A DNA stretch of 64,000 nucleotides from an uncultured bacterium (lineage in GTDB: Bacteria; Cyanobacteriota; Vampirovibrionia; Gastranaerophilales; Gastranaerophilaceae): NCBI GenBank assembly GCA_949300485.1, contig CASGEL010000008.1, positions 47,220-111,219 of the forward strand, written 5' to 3'. Both the position numbers and the translations under genes were made by a program. Numbering within the stretch: the first letter of the stretch is position 1; every line of letters begins with the position of its first letter. The notes under the pieces are model-generated. The model ran no database searches. It had not been told where the DNA came from and saw only the letters and a list, made by a program, of their open reading frames with translations. Shown one piece after another: positions 36,336 to 46,995 of this stretch.

Positions 36336-36346
36336 TAATATTGATA

Positions 36347-39300
36347 TTACTTATTCTTTTTCAATTTAGACTTCAATCTATCAATAAAAGAATTTGATTG
36401 TACTTGACTTTCCTCATCTGGTTGAATAGTAGTTGGTTTCTGCACATTTTCTGAAGATTGTTGAGCTCTTAATTGTATCAATTCTTCAACAGTCATATTT
36501 TCTTCTCCAGGTCCAGGGGTTGGCATTGTATCTACAAAATTTTGAGCGGCTTCTATATCACTGTCCAAAGCCAACCATTTAAATGATTTTATCATCTTCA
36601 ATGGTTTTCTCGTATCTCCACGTAATATAATTTGGAACTTTGTAGCATAATCATCAGATTTTCCTTCTGCCAAAGCAGGAAGAGCCATCATTTCTTCCTC
36701 TGAAACAGTTTCGCAAAAGATCATAAATGTTTTGGCCGCAACTATATTTAACCCAGAAGTATTTTTAATCAAATTGACAGGATTTATATTTGCAAGAGGT
36801 CCTAAACTATCAGAAAAAGCTGAAGCTAATTTACCTCTCAATTTTAAATCTGCACTGTTATCAGCCAAACCAACTTTTCCAGCTATATACATAGACATTA
36901 CATTTCCTTGAGATTTTATAGGTGCAATATCAGCAAAACCGTTATCAAAAGTCACATGTCCATACAAATTATTAAAATGAGAAGTATCTATAGTGACAAT
37001 ATTTGTAATGATAGATCCTATAGAAGATGAGAAAAATGCATTCTCACGAAGATTCTCTGCCATTAAGAAATTCTCAAACTTTCCAAACGGACCAAGTTGT
37101 CCATCTTTTACTTTGAAATCCACATATCCTTTTAATGATTCCATTTGCTCTTGAAGAGTAGTTCCTTTTAATGAAACATCCGCAATAAAATTCATATTAC
37201 CAGCAAGAGTATCCTTCATATTCATTGCATCCAACAAAACTTTTTCAACATCAAAATCCTTACCTCTTAATTTTGCATTAAGTTCTGTTGATATTAAATT
37301 CATTGAAACATCTCCACTTACGTTGCCTTCCATAGGATATGTTTTTAAATTATTCAAATATAAAATATTTTTAAACAAAGACATTCTGCTTGTTGTATTT
37401 TTTATAATAATTTTACCTGATTGAATAGATTTTAAGTTTATTGATCCCCTTAAAATCTCTACAGGAATATTTGCAGCCTTCTTGACTGAAGATGAAGACT
37501 TTGTTTTTGGAAGAGTTTTTAATAAATTATCAGAAACTTTTAACAGTCTATCCACATTAATAGATTTTGAATAGACTCTTACATCCCCCAAACGCATATT
37601 AGCCAAATTATGCCAATCTGAATTAATATTAATATTAAAATCCGAACCATTTGCCAAAACATCGTTAATATTAACATTAACACCATTACTATTTAAATCT
37701 ACAAGTATATACCTGATAGATGTCATCAACTCAGGAATACTTAAATTTTTCACATTGAAATTGCCATTAATTCTTGGAGAATGAACCTTTCCAAAAATAA
37801 ATAAATTTCCACCAACAATAAATCTTGATTTATCATAAATACAAATAGAACCTTTTAAGTCTTCAGGAATTGTAATTTTTAATATATTTATAAATGGAGA
37901 AGTGCTTAAGTTTGATAACATAGCACGTATTCCGACAATTTGCCTTGCATTCAGAAGATTTCGTTTTAAATTGTCAGAAAATACGGTATAAGGTTTCCTT
38001 ACATATAAACCTGTTTTATAAATTTTTAAAACATCATCATTTTTTTCAACAAGAAATTGAACCAGTAATTTTTGACCTACTAATTCATCTATTTTTACCG
38101 GGGTAATATATGAATCCGCATTTGATTCCATTTGTGCTATTAGTTTCATTTTCTTACCATTAGAATCTAAATTTGCTTTAATAGGAATAGAACCTTTTGA
38201 TTCAAAGTAAGGAGCGAGTTGATTCCCAAATAAAATTTTTAAATCAGAATCAGTTAAATAACCACTTGCTTTAAAATTTGTTTTTATATCAGAAACATAG
38301 TCAGATATATTACCACTAAAAATAATTTTAGAATTTTTATTAAGTTTAATAATAGACTTATCTACCTTAGCATTTTTATCCTTGATATCTGCAACTAATA
38401 AATCATCTGAAACAATAGATCTTGTAGCTGGAATTAAAAACTTAAAACCTCTATTTTTTAATTTACCGCTTATTTCTCCGCCATAATTTACAACACCAAA
38501 ATGTAATGCATCATTTATTACAATAAATTTACCCAATCTGTCTGTTAATCTGAATTTGTCAAGATCAAACTCAAACAACGCAGCTATATCTTTAATTTCA
38601 CCTATAACCTTTGTATTTAAAGTTAAAAAACCTGATTTTAAATAATAATTTCTTTTAAGGTCTCTTGGTGCAAAAGCAAGATATAATTCAGGTATAGGAA
38701 TTTTATCCGCTGTTATATTAACATTTGCAATTGAATTTGAATCTATTTTACCGGAAATATGAACAGGTCTACCATTAATCAACACCCTACTGTCTTCAAC
38801 TCTAAAGACATTATCATCAAACAATAAATTCGCATTGATATCATTAAATAAAAGCCCTATTTGTTTTTCATTAATTTTTCCATTTCTGATAACAAATTTA
38901 CCATCAGATTCTAAATTGGAAAAATCAGTTACTATATGAAAATTAGATAACAAATATCCGCTTGCAGCCATTTTATCAATATCATTTTTTATATGAATTG
39001 TATCTAAATAAGCCTTTGTAATATTTAAAAGATTAGCAAAATGTACTTGAGAAGATTTGACTGACAAGTCAATATAAGGCTTCTTGCCATAATCAATAGT
39101 ACCTAAAAGATTTAAATATTCCTTATCCGTAACATATAAATTTGTATCAAAATCAAAAACATATCCATTTGCATTTACATTGAATGAAGATTCAGGCAAA
39201 GGCAGCCCGGCAAGAGTAACTGTAGTTCCATCTATATTTACATAACCTTTTGCCCAAATTTTGTTATTTTTTTCATTCTGTCTAATTTTTAATTTTGTAT

Positions 39301-40105
39301 TTATATTAGATTTTAAATTATAATCACGATATACACTAACAGGATTTACAAAAGGAAGCTCAAATACAGCATCATCATCTTCTTCATCCTGAGATGATTT
39401 AAATGCAGGAATAAAAGTATTTATATCAATATTAGCAGTAATATTTTCACTATCATCACTTAAAAATTTTGCATTAGTTTTTAATTTAGCAAACTTGCCA
39501 TTAAAATACCCCAATTTTAATAAATCACCTTTTAGAGTTAACCTATGAGAAGATTTTTTATCATCTATAACAGCTTGATAATTATTTAATTTCAGGTTAG
39601 GCATATTTAATTTTATAGCAGAAAGATCAAACGGAAGCTGAGCAGCTTCTTCATCAGATATTGTTGGATTTAAACGACGCTGGGCTCTTTTTTTATTAAC
39701 AATATCCTCATAAAGTTTTGCAACTTTATATTTTTCTCCATTCAGAATTTCCACATTCAAAACAGGCGAATCAAGCTCAGCCTGAGAAACCCTTACAGTA
39801 AGCCATAACAAACTGGGTAAAAAAACCTTTCCTTTGAAAGAATCCGCTCTAAATAAAACTGAACCATCAGGGAGTTTTACGCATATATCAGACGTTTTTA
39901 TACCAGCTTCCAAAAATGGACTTGTTATAACTTCAACTCTATTAAAATCTACAACTAAATTGGTATTTTCTTTAACTAAATTTTGAAGTTGCGGTTTATA
40001 TATATTTAAATCAATTTTTCTAGGCAATACAAATAAAAATATCAGGTATAAACAAAATATAAGAGACAGCAACACATATCCTGATATTTTCCAAAAAGAT
40101 TTCAT
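36347..40105 (-). CDS. AsmA-like envelope protein, 1252 aa
   Basis: One N-terminal membrane helix (KISGYVLLSLIFCLYLIFLFVLP), then an AsmA N-terminal domain and a very long beta-rich region. The C-terminal AsmA-like block is recognisable (LKGYVDFKVKDGQLGPFGKFENFL ... GHVTFDNGFADI ... MYIAGKVGLADNSADLKLRG). It ends in a charged, Gln-rich tail. The start is the ATG at 40105, preceded by GGAGG; the frame from 40147 begins before that site. Probably involved in phospholipid transport or outer membrane assembly. It is followed by the second AsmA-like gene and preceded by a small anchored protein. Confidence 0.85.
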   Translation of the reverse strand: MKSFWKISGYVLLSLIFCLYLIFLFVLPRKIDLNIYKPQLQNLVKENTNLVVDFNRVEVITSPFLEAGIKTSDICVKLPDGSVLFRADSFKGKVFLPSLLWLTVRVSQAELDSPVLNVEILNGEKYKVAKLYEDIVNKKRAQRRLNPTISDEEAAQLPFDLSAIKLNMPNLKLNNYQAVIDDKKSSHRLTLKGDLLKLGYFNGKFAKLKTNAKFLSDDSENITANIDINTFIPAFKSSQDEEDDDAVFELPFVNPVSVYRDYNLKSNINTKLKIRQNEKNNKIWAKGYVNIDGTTVTLAGLPLPESSFNVNANGYVFDFDTNLYVTDKEYLNLLGTIDYGKKPYIDLSVKSSQVHFANLLNITKAYLDTIHIKNDIDKMAASGYLLSNFHIVTDFSNLESDGKFVIRNGKINEKQIGLLFNDINANLLFDDNVFRVEDSRVLINGRPVHISGKIDSNSIANVNITADKIPIPELYLAFAPRDLKRNYYLKSGFLTLNTKVIGEIKDIAALFEFDLDKFRLTDRLGKFIVINDALHFGVVNYGGEISGKLKNRGFKFLIPATRSIVSDDLLVADIKDKNAKVDKSIIKLNKNSKIIFSGNISDYVSDIKTNFKASGYLTDSDLKILFGNQLAPYFESKGSIPIKANLDSNGKKMKLIAQMESNADSYITPVKIDELVGQKLLVQFLVEKNDDVLKIYKTGLYVRKPYTVFSDNLKRNLLNARQIVGIRAMLSNLSTSPFINILKITIPEDLKGSICIYDKSRFIVGGNLFIFGKVHSPRINGNFNVKNLSIPELMTSIRYILVDLNSNGVNVNINDVLANGSDFNININSDWHNLANMRLGDVRVYSKSINVDRLLKVSDNLLKTLPKTKSSSSVKKAANIPVEILRGSINLKSIQSGKIIIKNTTSRMSLFKNILYLNNLKTYPMEGNVSGDVSMNLISTELNAKLRGKDFDVEKVLLDAMNMKDTLAGNMNFIADVSLKGTTLQEQMESLKGYVDFKVKDGQLGPFGKFENFLMAENLRENAFFSSSIGSIITNIVTIDTSHFNNLYGHVTFDNGFADIAPIKSQGNVMSMYIAGKVGLADNSADLKLRGKLASAFSDSLGPLANINPVNLIKNTSGLNIVAAKTFMIFCETVSEEEMMALPALAEGKSDDYATKFQIILRGDTRKPLKMIKSFKWLALDSDIEAAQNFVDTMPTPGPGEENMTVEELIQLRAQQSSENVQKPTTIQPDEESQVQSNSFIDRLKSKLKKNK

Positions 40106-40200
40106 AATACCCTCCATAACCTGTAAGATATTTCGAGTATAAGACAAACATAACTTAAAATATAGAAAAATTTTAACGGTATATTTACATTAATAAATAC

Positions 40201-40776
40201 TTAATGCAATAGTTGGCTATACTGCTGCAATACAGCTTCTATTGCGTTAGTTTCCGTTAATGAAAGTCTGCTAAATGCAAACATCGTATCTCTTGACGGA
40301 TCTATTATACAAAATTCCAAACAATGTTCCTTTAAGCCCTTATAACCTTGATTATCAAACTTTAATATATATTTTTTATCAGGTTCATGGTTCAAAACCA
40401 TCAGATTAAAATCATTTTCATATTTCTTAGCTGATTCATAAAGAGCATCATAAAAAGCTTTAGCTGAAGGTTCTTTAGATATGACCGCTTCTGGAGAAAT
40501 CAATATTATAGAAAATTTAGGTTTTGTTTTATAAATAATTTCATATTCAATATTATTAACCAACAAATCCTTAACATAATTTGGGATTTTATAAAGACCG
40601 TATCTTGCACCCTCATTTGCCAAATATCCTGCCAGTATAGGAGGCAAGCTGTCAGAAGAAAGAGTCGAATAATTTTCAAAACGGGCACCATCACGAGTCT
40701 TTTGAAATATTTGCATATTTTGAATCGTAATAATTAAAACTATTAAAGATAGTAGAAAAACAATAAAACTTTTCAT
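40201..40776 (-). CDS. Hypothetical membrane-anchored protein, 191 aa
   Basis: An N-terminal signal anchor (residues 3-22) and a mixed alpha/beta extracytoplasmic domain with two cysteines close together (EHCLEFC). I do not recognise the family. GAGAGAG precedes the ATG. It is 95 bases upstream of the large AsmA-like gene on the same strand and could be its operon partner. Confidence 0.7.
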   Translation of the reverse strand: MKSFIVFLLSLIVLIITIQNMQIFQKTRDGARFENYSTLSSDSLPPILAGYLANEGARYGLYKIPNYVKDLLVNNIEYEIIYKTKPKFSIILISPEAVISKEPSAKAFYDALYESAKKYENDFNLMVLNHEPDKKYILKFDNQGYKGLKEHCLEFCIIDPSRDTMFAFSRLSLTETNAIEAVLQQYSQLLH

Positions 40777-40894
40777 CCAATACTCTCTCTGTCCATATAC
40801 ATATTATATAAAAAAATACAAAAAAGGAAATAGAATTAAATAAAAATATCTATTTTATAATAAAAAACACCCACCTAAAGATGAGTGCTCTTTA

Positions 40895-40969
40895 TGGAGC
40901 GGGAGACGAGGCTCGAACTCGCGACATCCTCCTTGGCAAGGAGGCATTCTACCACTGAATTACCCCCGC
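40895..40969 (-). tRNA. tRNA-Gly (anticodon GCC)
   Basis: Minus-strand cloverleaf: acceptor GCGGGGG / CTCCCGC (one G-T pair), anticodon stem CCTCC/GGAGG around the loop TTGCCAA (anticodon at 40935-40937), T-arm GCGAG-TTCGAGC-CTCGT, discriminator T. CCA is encoded (40895-40897), unlike the two other tRNAs here. Confidence 0.97.
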
Positions 40970-40988
40970 AAAATTCGGTTACTTTTTA

Positions 40989-41016
40989 ATAATACATGCT
41001 GAAAAATATTTTTCAA
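40989..41016 (-). promoter_or_regulatory. Promoter of tRNA-Gly
   Basis: On the minus strand TTGAAA, 16 bp and TATTAT, ending about 20 bases before the tRNA. Confidence 0.65.
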
Positions 41017-41136
41017 GCACTTTTTCAAAAATAAAAAATAATATGTAAAGATTTGGTTAACACAAACTATATTTCAGTCAAAAATATTTATGTTTCTACT
41101 TTGTATTTACAGTAAAAAACAGAAAGGACCTTCAAT

Positions 41137-41967
41137 ATGTCATTATTATCAAAAGTAACAAGCAAAATATCTGAAGAAGCTAAAATATTGCCAAATAGAT
41201 TTTTAGGCGGATTTATGCCGATGGGAGCGGTAAAACAAAACCCAAGAACAAATACTACAGAGGAACTTATTTCATCTATAAATGCACATGCAAAAGATAA
41301 TCCTGAAATTGCAGAATTTGCAAAACAAATAAAAGATATGAATCCAAAATATTTAGGATTAGCCCAGGACATAATTGATTTATCAAATGTACAAGAATTC
41401 TTAAATACAAATATTAACCTTAAACAAGCATCAAAGATTCCCGGAAAAACTAATTTCGGAATAATATTAAACCAACTGCCGGTTGTAAGCCGCGAAAATC
41501 CTGCAGCACTTGATTTAACACAAGAAGTCATAAACAATTCGGATGCTACGAACGCAAAATTCTTTTTACTAAAATTTTTCGGATACGACTTAGCTAAAGC
41601 AAAAGGAGTTTCTGAACAGATAAAAGCAACAAGTGAAATTGTACCAAATATAGCAAAAGATACCTTATCCGGCGGATATACAATGGATTATACAAAAAAT
41701 AATGAATTTTTTAATTTTATTATGCACCTGTGCTCAGGAGATTCTAAACCTGAAAATATAAAAATACTAAGTCATATAATGACTTCAATCGACAAAATTT
41801 GTAAAAAAACGTCTCCTAAATGTAACATTGATGATATAAGACTTGGAGATACCAAAGTGATAAAAGAAAATATGGAAGCCCTGCCATATCTTTTGGAAAA
41901 TGCCGAAGCTCAAGGTAAAAATATCGATTTATCAGGATTTTTGACCAAAAACGTCAATCTTAATTAA
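41137..41967 (+). CDS. Hypothetical protein, 276 aa
   Basis: A mostly helical soluble protein without a signal peptide, not recognised. The N-terminus has a short hydrophobic, Gly/Met-rich stretch (RFLGGFMPMGAVKQNP) before helices rich in Asn, Lys and Ile. AAAGGA is about 10 bases before the ATG. It is a single gene ending at a bidirectional terminator shared with dnaE. Confidence 0.75.
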   Translation: MSLLSKVTSKISEEAKILPNRFLGGFMPMGAVKQNPRTNTTEELISSINAHAKDNPEIAEFAKQIKDMNPKYLGLAQDIIDLSNVQEFLNTNINLKQASKIPGKTNFGIILNQLPVVSRENPAALDLTQEVINNSDATNAKFFLLKFFGYDLAKAKGVSEQIKATSEIVPNIAKDTLSGGYTMDYTKNNEFFNFIMHLCSGDSKPENIKILSHIMTSIDKICKKTSPKCNIDDIRLGDTKVIKENMEALPYLLENAEAQGKNIDLSGFLTKNVNLN

Positions 41968-41982
41968 AATATAATCTATACA

Positions 41983-42019
41983 AAAAGAAGCGGATTTATT
42001 TTATTAAACCGCTTCTTTT
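41983..42019. terminator. Bidirectional terminator between the 276-aa gene and dnaE
   Basis: AAAAGAAGCGG / CCGCTTCTTTT, an 11-bp stem with a 15-base loop and T-runs on both strands. It overlaps the last codons of dnaE. Confidence 0.85.
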
Positions 42020-45000
42020 AAATCCGTATCCATTGATTTTATAGAAATTTCTATTTTTTCGCCAAAACTTTTTTTAAGATGATTAACCAAATCATTAGAA
42101 GAATTTACCCAAAAAATTGAAGACGTTAAAATTTTTACTTCTCCTGTCAGATCATTTAACTTCAGCATAACAGGATCAGACCCATTATGCTCGCATAGCA
42201 TCTGTTTTAACAGGAATAATTCTTCATATTTCATATCTTTATTTAATTTAATAGTAAAAATATTAGAATTATCAACAGGTTTCACTGTATCGATAAGAAT
42301 AATTGGCGGATCATCATCACTTCTTCTGCTGACTTTACCTGAAACAATAATTCTTTGTTCATTTTGTAAAAAGTCGTTATATGCAGCAATTTTTGAATTA
42401 AAAGCAAGAGTATCAATTTTACCTGTCAAATCTTCTATTGTCACAAATCTTACAAACTTAGACGGATCGTTCTTTGTTGGAATTTGTTTTGTTCCGGTAA
42501 CAAGCCCGCATATAGTAACAACTTTTTCATTCGGAATTTCAGGAATTTGAGAAATTTTATGAGTCATTAAAAATGGTAACTTATCCCTAATTGTAGAAAG
42601 AGGATGACTTGTTACATAAAACCCTAAAAACTCTTTTTCAAGAATTTGAATTTCTCTTGCATCATATTCTTCATCTGAGCCTGAGAGGGCAAATTTTGCA
42701 TTATCAATAGATGCAGTATCTCCAAGCATATCAAATAAACTGCCCTGACCGGATTCTTTTGCCTTTGCTTCTTTAGAAGCGGTTGCAACAATATAATCCA
42801 AGTTCTCCATTAATTGTTTACGGCTTTTTTCAATAGTAGAAAATGCTCCTGCCTTGATCAAGCCCTCTAAAGTTCTTTTATTAGTGCATTTTGGATCTAC
42901 TCGTTTTATATAATCATATATTGATTTAAAATCACCGTTAGCTTCTCTTTCCTTTATAATATCTTCAATTACACCCTCTCCGACTTGCTTAATAGAAGCT
43001 AAACCAAATCTGATATTATTGCCGTCAGGAGAAAAACCTGCATAAGAATGGTTGATATCAGGAGGCATTATTTTAATTCCGCTTTTTTGAGCTTCTTCTA
43101 TATATAATTGAGTTTTTTCCTGATCTCCGGAAACACTTGATAAAAGTTCTGACAAATATTCTACAGGATAATGGCATTTTAAATATGCTGTTTGATACGC
43201 AACAAAGGCATATGCTGCAGAATGCGACCTGTTAAAACAGTATTCGGCAAATTTTTCAATCTGTTCAAACAAAGTTTCCGCATCCTTTGAGGTCATACCA
43301 TGCTTTGCTGAACGTTCAATAAATAAACCTTTTTGCTTAGCCATTTCATCAAGCTTTTTCTTACCCATCATACGGCGAACCATATCTGCTTGACCGAGTG
43401 TATAATCAGCTAATACCTGGAATACCTGCATAATCTGTTCTTGATAAACAATAGTTCCGTACGTATCTTTCAACACAGGTTCTAACAGAGGATGAGCATA
43501 GGTAATTTGCTGACGTCCATGTTTTCTTTCAACAAAATCATCAACCATACCTGAATTCAATGGACCAGGCCTAAATAGAGCAACTAAAGCACCTAAATCG
43601 TCAAACACATCCGGCTGTAGTTTTTTAACAAGGTTTTTCATCCCGGTTGATTCTAATTGGAATACTCCGTCGGTTTTTCCTTCTATAAGCATCTGGTAAG
43701 TAGGCTTGTCATCAAGCGGTATATGATTTATGTCAATATCTATTCCTTGACGTTTTTTTACCAAAGCAACTGTTTTATAAATAGTTGTCAGGTTTCGAAG
43801 ACCCAAAAAGTCCATTTTTAAAAGACTTAAAACTTCAGTAACATCATGAGGAGGATAACCTGTTTGAACAATTCCATCTTTTGAAGGCTGTACAGGTAAA
43901 ATTTCATCCAAAGGCACCCTTGATATAATTACACCTGCAGCATGGGTACCTGTATTATTTTTTATACCCTCGATACCAATAGCAAGGTCAATGAGCTTTT
44001 TAATACCAACAGTCTTATGTTCTATCGGATCAATAACTATCTGTTCATCCTTATCATACAAAGCTTTTAATTCTGAACCGTCATATTCCATGGCCTGCTT
44101 TAATGTTTTAGCTTTTTTGTTATATGTTTGAGCCAATTCAATCGCAGGATCAATCAAACCTGCAAGACGGTTACTTTCTGAAAACGGAACTTTCATTATT
44201 CTCGCAATACCTTTAAATGCAGCCTTTGCCGCATAAGTTCCGAATGTAATAATTTGGCAAACCTTGTCTTCACCGTATTTCTGAGTTACATAATCAATAA
44301 CTTCACCACGACGTTCAATGCAAAAGTCTATATCAATATCGGGCATTGTAAAACGTTCGGGATTTAAAAATCTTTCAAACAAAAGTTTATGCTCAATTGG
44401 ATCCAAATCAGTAATTTCAAGAGCATAAGCAACTACAGACCCAGCAGCAGAACCTCTACCAGGCCCCACAGGAATTCCATGAGTTTTAGCAAAGTGAATA
44501 AAATCCCAGGTAATTAAAAAGTATGCGGCAAATCCCATTTGCTCAATTACACCCAGTTCATATTCAACCCTTTTTTTCAAATCCGGAGAAATTTCACCAT
44601 ATCGTTTTTTTAATCCTACATGAACTAAATACTCAAGATACGTATCGATTGTATATCCTGAAGGAACTTTATAATCAGGAAGCGGACTTTTACCAAGTTC
44701 GAGCATCAAGTGACATTTTTCCGCAATATCAAGTGTATTTTGCATGCACTCATCAAACATCTCAGAATCCATCCACTTGAAAGCATCACGCAACTGAGAC
44801 CTTGTTTTTACATAAAATTCATTATTCGGAAAATGAAATCTGTTTGGATCATCCTTATCACTATTAGTTTGCATACACAATAAAGTGTCATGCATATCAG
44901 CATCTTCCAGTCTCAAATAATGGGAATCATTTGTAATTACCATTTTAATATCAAGTTCTTTTGCTAATTTTATCAACTCCGGATTTGTACGCTTTTGTTC

Positions 45001-45573
45001 ATCCAAACCATGATCTTGCAGCTCTATATAATAATCATCTCCAAATAAATCCTTATATTTCTTAGCTACAGCCTTAGCCTCATCATATTTATTTTTCAAA
45101 AGATTTTGCAGAACTTCACCGCCAAGACAAGCTGAACAACATATCAAACCTTCATGATGCTTTTCTAACAGTTCCCAATTTATACGAGGATGAACATAAC
45201 GACCTTTACACCAAGCAGTTGAAACAAGTTTAATTAAATTGGCATAACCTTTTTTATCTTTAACTAATAAAACTAAGTGGTAACAAGGATTGTTATTTTT
45301 ATCTCTTTCTGCTATATCTCCGTTATGAACATAAAATTCGCAGCCTAAAATCGGCTTTATTCCGGCTTCTCTAGCTGTTTCATAAAGCTCCATATCTCCA
45401 TACATAACACCATGATCCGTAACTGCTACAGCCGGCATATTGTTTTCTTTACAAAACGCACATAAATCTTTTATTCTTATAGCACCATCAAGTAATGAAT
45501 ATTCCGTATGCAAATGGAGCGGTACATATTGTTCACTATTCCCAGTCATGGGAATAGTATAAAATAAAGACAT
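42004..45573 (-). CDS. dnaE: DNA polymerase III alpha subunit
   Basis: The replicative polymerase, 1189 aa. PHP domain at the N-terminus (HLHTEYSLLDGA, VTDHGVMYG), GPGRGSAAGS, the catalytic PDIDIDF near residue 411, the thumb/fingers region, helix-hairpin-helix and C-terminal OB fold (VTICGLVTGTKQIPT). It is one continuous frame without inteins, unlike the split dnaE of many photosynthetic cyanobacteria. The start is the ATG at 45573 with AAGG some 13 bases upstream; Met9 (MTGNSEQY) is an alternative. Confidence 0.97.
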   Translation of the reverse strand: MSLFYTIPMTGNSEQYVPLHLHTEYSLLDGAIRIKDLCAFCKENNMPAVAVTDHGVMYGDMELYETAREAGIKPILGCEFYVHNGDIAERDKNNNPCYHLVLLVKDKKGYANLIKLVSTAWCKGRYVHPRINWELLEKHHEGLICCSACLGGEVLQNLLKNKYDEAKAVAKKYKDLFGDDYYIELQDHGLDEQKRTNPELIKLAKELDIKMVITNDSHYLRLEDADMHDTLLCMQTNSDKDDPNRFHFPNNEFYVKTRSQLRDAFKWMDSEMFDECMQNTLDIAEKCHLMLELGKSPLPDYKVPSGYTIDTYLEYLVHVGLKKRYGEISPDLKKRVEYELGVIEQMGFAAYFLITWDFIHFAKTHGIPVGPGRGSAAGSVVAYALEITDLDPIEHKLLFERFLNPERFTMPDIDIDFCIERRGEVIDYVTQKYGEDKVCQIITFGTYAAKAAFKGIARIMKVPFSESNRLAGLIDPAIELAQTYNKKAKTLKQAMEYDGSELKALYDKDEQIVIDPIEHKTVGIKKLIDLAIGIEGIKNNTGTHAAGVIISRVPLDEILPVQPSKDGIVQTGYPPHDVTEVLSLLKMDFLGLRNLTTIYKTVALVKKRQGIDIDINHIPLDDKPTYQMLIEGKTDGVFQLESTGMKNLVKKLQPDVFDDLGALVALFRPGPLNSGMVDDFVERKHGRQQITYAHPLLEPVLKDTYGTIVYQEQIMQVFQVLADYTLGQADMVRRMMGKKKLDEMAKQKGLFIERSAKHGMTSKDAETLFEQIEKFAEYCFNRSHSAAYAFVAYQTAYLKCHYPVEYLSELLSSVSGDQEKTQLYIEEAQKSGIKIMPPDINHSYAGFSPDGNNIRFGLASIKQVGEGVIEDIIKEREANGDFKSIYDYIKRVDPKCTNKRTLEGLIKAGAFSTIEKSRKQLMENLDYIVATASKEAKAKESGQGSLFDMLGDTASIDNAKFALSGSDEEYDAREIQILEKEFLGFYVTSHPLSTIRDKLPFLMTHKISQIPEIPNEKVVTICGLVTGTKQIPTKNDPSKFVRFVTIEDLTGKIDTLAFNSKIAAYNDFLQNEQRIIVSGKVSRRSDDDPPIILIDTVKPVDNSNIFTIKLNKDMKYEELFLLKQMLCEHNGSDPVMLKLNDLTGEVKILTSSIFWVNSSNDLVNHLKKSFGEKIEISIKSMDTDLKEAV

Positions 45574-45628
45574 TTATAAAAAAATACCTTGTTAAAAAGT
45601 ATAAATAATAATACTTAATACTTAGCCT

Positions 45629-46939
45629 CTACTTAAATATAACAACTGCTAACAAAGCCATTATGATAAGGGAAATATTATAAAATAAGAAAGTAGGAAC
45701 ACACGTATCCCAAATATGATTGTGCTGACCATCAGCATTTAGACCGGCAGTCGGACCGAGCGTGGTATCGGAAGCCGGAGAACCGGCGTCGCCTAAAGCA
45801 GCAGCCGCTGATAAAACAACAATCATGGATGGAATTGAAAATCCTAATTTTACACATATCGGAATATATAAAACTGCTAAAATAGGAATTGTACCAAAAG
45901 AAGTCCCAATCCCCATAGTGATAAATAACCCGACAAACAACATCAGAGCTGTAGCAAGAAGCTTACTTGACATCATATATGGAGTAATTGATGATATTAA
46001 ACTATCAACCCCGCCGGTTGCTTTCATCACACTTGCATAACCTGCTGCAACAAGCATAACAAAAGCAACATATCCCATCAATCCTACACCTTCATTGATA
46101 AGTTTGTCCATCTTATCATGATCAATAGCCTTTAACCCGAAAATTACTGCTAAACCTACCAACGCACCTAAAGGCAAAGAATTTGTCCATAGTTGAACAA
46201 CCAAAGTCAAAACAGCGGCTAATAATGTTATATAATGATTTTTAGTTAATTTTATTTCTTCATTTTCAATATTTTCTTGCAATTCCAAATCTTGATACTC
46301 TCTTGGTTTTCTATAAGCAACAAATATCGCAAGCAAAAAACCTATTAACATCCCCAAACCTAAAAGCCAATTGTATTTCCATATATCACTTTTAACAACC
46401 TCAACACCGTTTTGCATAAGGTTATCTGCTATCAACCCCTGAAATATAAGTCCAAACCCGGCAGGTATAACAATATATGGAGCCTTTAACCCAAAAGCTA
46501 AACCACAAGCAATAGCCCTTCTATCGATTTTCAATTTGTTCATTACACCCAAAAGCGGAGGTATTAATATCGGAATAAAAGCTATATGCACAGGAATTAA
46601 GTTCTGAGAAAGTATTGCAATTCCTGTTAATATAAAAATTAGCAAATATTTATTTGATTTAATTGTAGATGCAATTTTCTTTGCTAACACAGGAGCCAAA
46701 CCGGTATGAGTCATTGAAGCGGCAAATGCACCAAGCAAAATATAACTCAATGCAGTTTCAGAATTTCCACCCATACCATGAATAAAAACATCCATTGTTT
46801 CTGATACATTCATATGACCGAATAATCCACCGATTACGGACGAAACGATCAATGCCAATAATACATTTACCCTGCATAAACATAATATACAAAGTACAAC
46901 TACAGATACAACTATCGGATTTGTAATTAATGAAATCAT
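45629..46939 (-). CDS. NhaC-type Na+/H+ antiporter family (YuiF-like) transporter
   Basis: About 436 aa and 11-12 membrane helices. Conserved pieces include MSYILLGAFA-like ALSYILLGAFAASMT, QNLIPVHIAFIPILIPPLL and the C-terminal GDAGSPASDTTLGPTAGLNADGQHNHIWDTCVPTF, characteristic of the NhaC/YuiF group. Members exchange Na+ for H+ or carry amino acids, and the substrate is not determined by sequence. I prefer the ATG at 46939 (MISLITNP) over 46975. It sits between dnaE and the M3 peptidase on the same strand. Confidence 0.85.
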   Translation of the reverse strand: MISLITNPIVVSVVVLCILCLCRVNVLLALIVSSVIGGLFGHMNVSETMDVFIHGMGGNSETALSYILLGAFAASMTHTGLAPVLAKKIASTIKSNKYLLIFILTGIAILSQNLIPVHIAFIPILIPPLLGVMNKLKIDRRAIACGLAFGLKAPYIVIPAGFGLIFQGLIADNLMQNGVEVVKSDIWKYNWLLGLGMLIGFLLAIFVAYRKPREYQDLELQENIENEEIKLTKNHYITLLAAVLTLVVQLWTNSLPLGALVGLAVIFGLKAIDHDKMDKLINEGVGLMGYVAFVMLVAAGYASVMKATGGVDSLISSITPYMMSSKLLATALMLFVGLFITMGIGTSFGTIPILAVLYIPICVKLGFSIPSMIVVLSAAAALGDAGSPASDTTLGPTAGLNADGQHNHIWDTCVPTFLFYNISLIIMALLAVVIFK

Positions 46940-46995
46940 AATTCTGCCTGAAATTACAATATCATAAACACACAAAAGACAAAATTGCTTACTTA

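Noticed and set aside
42004..45573. Split or intein-containing dnaE as in photosynthetic cyanobacteria
   Set aside because: The reading frame is continuous at normal length, with no Hint-type blocks.
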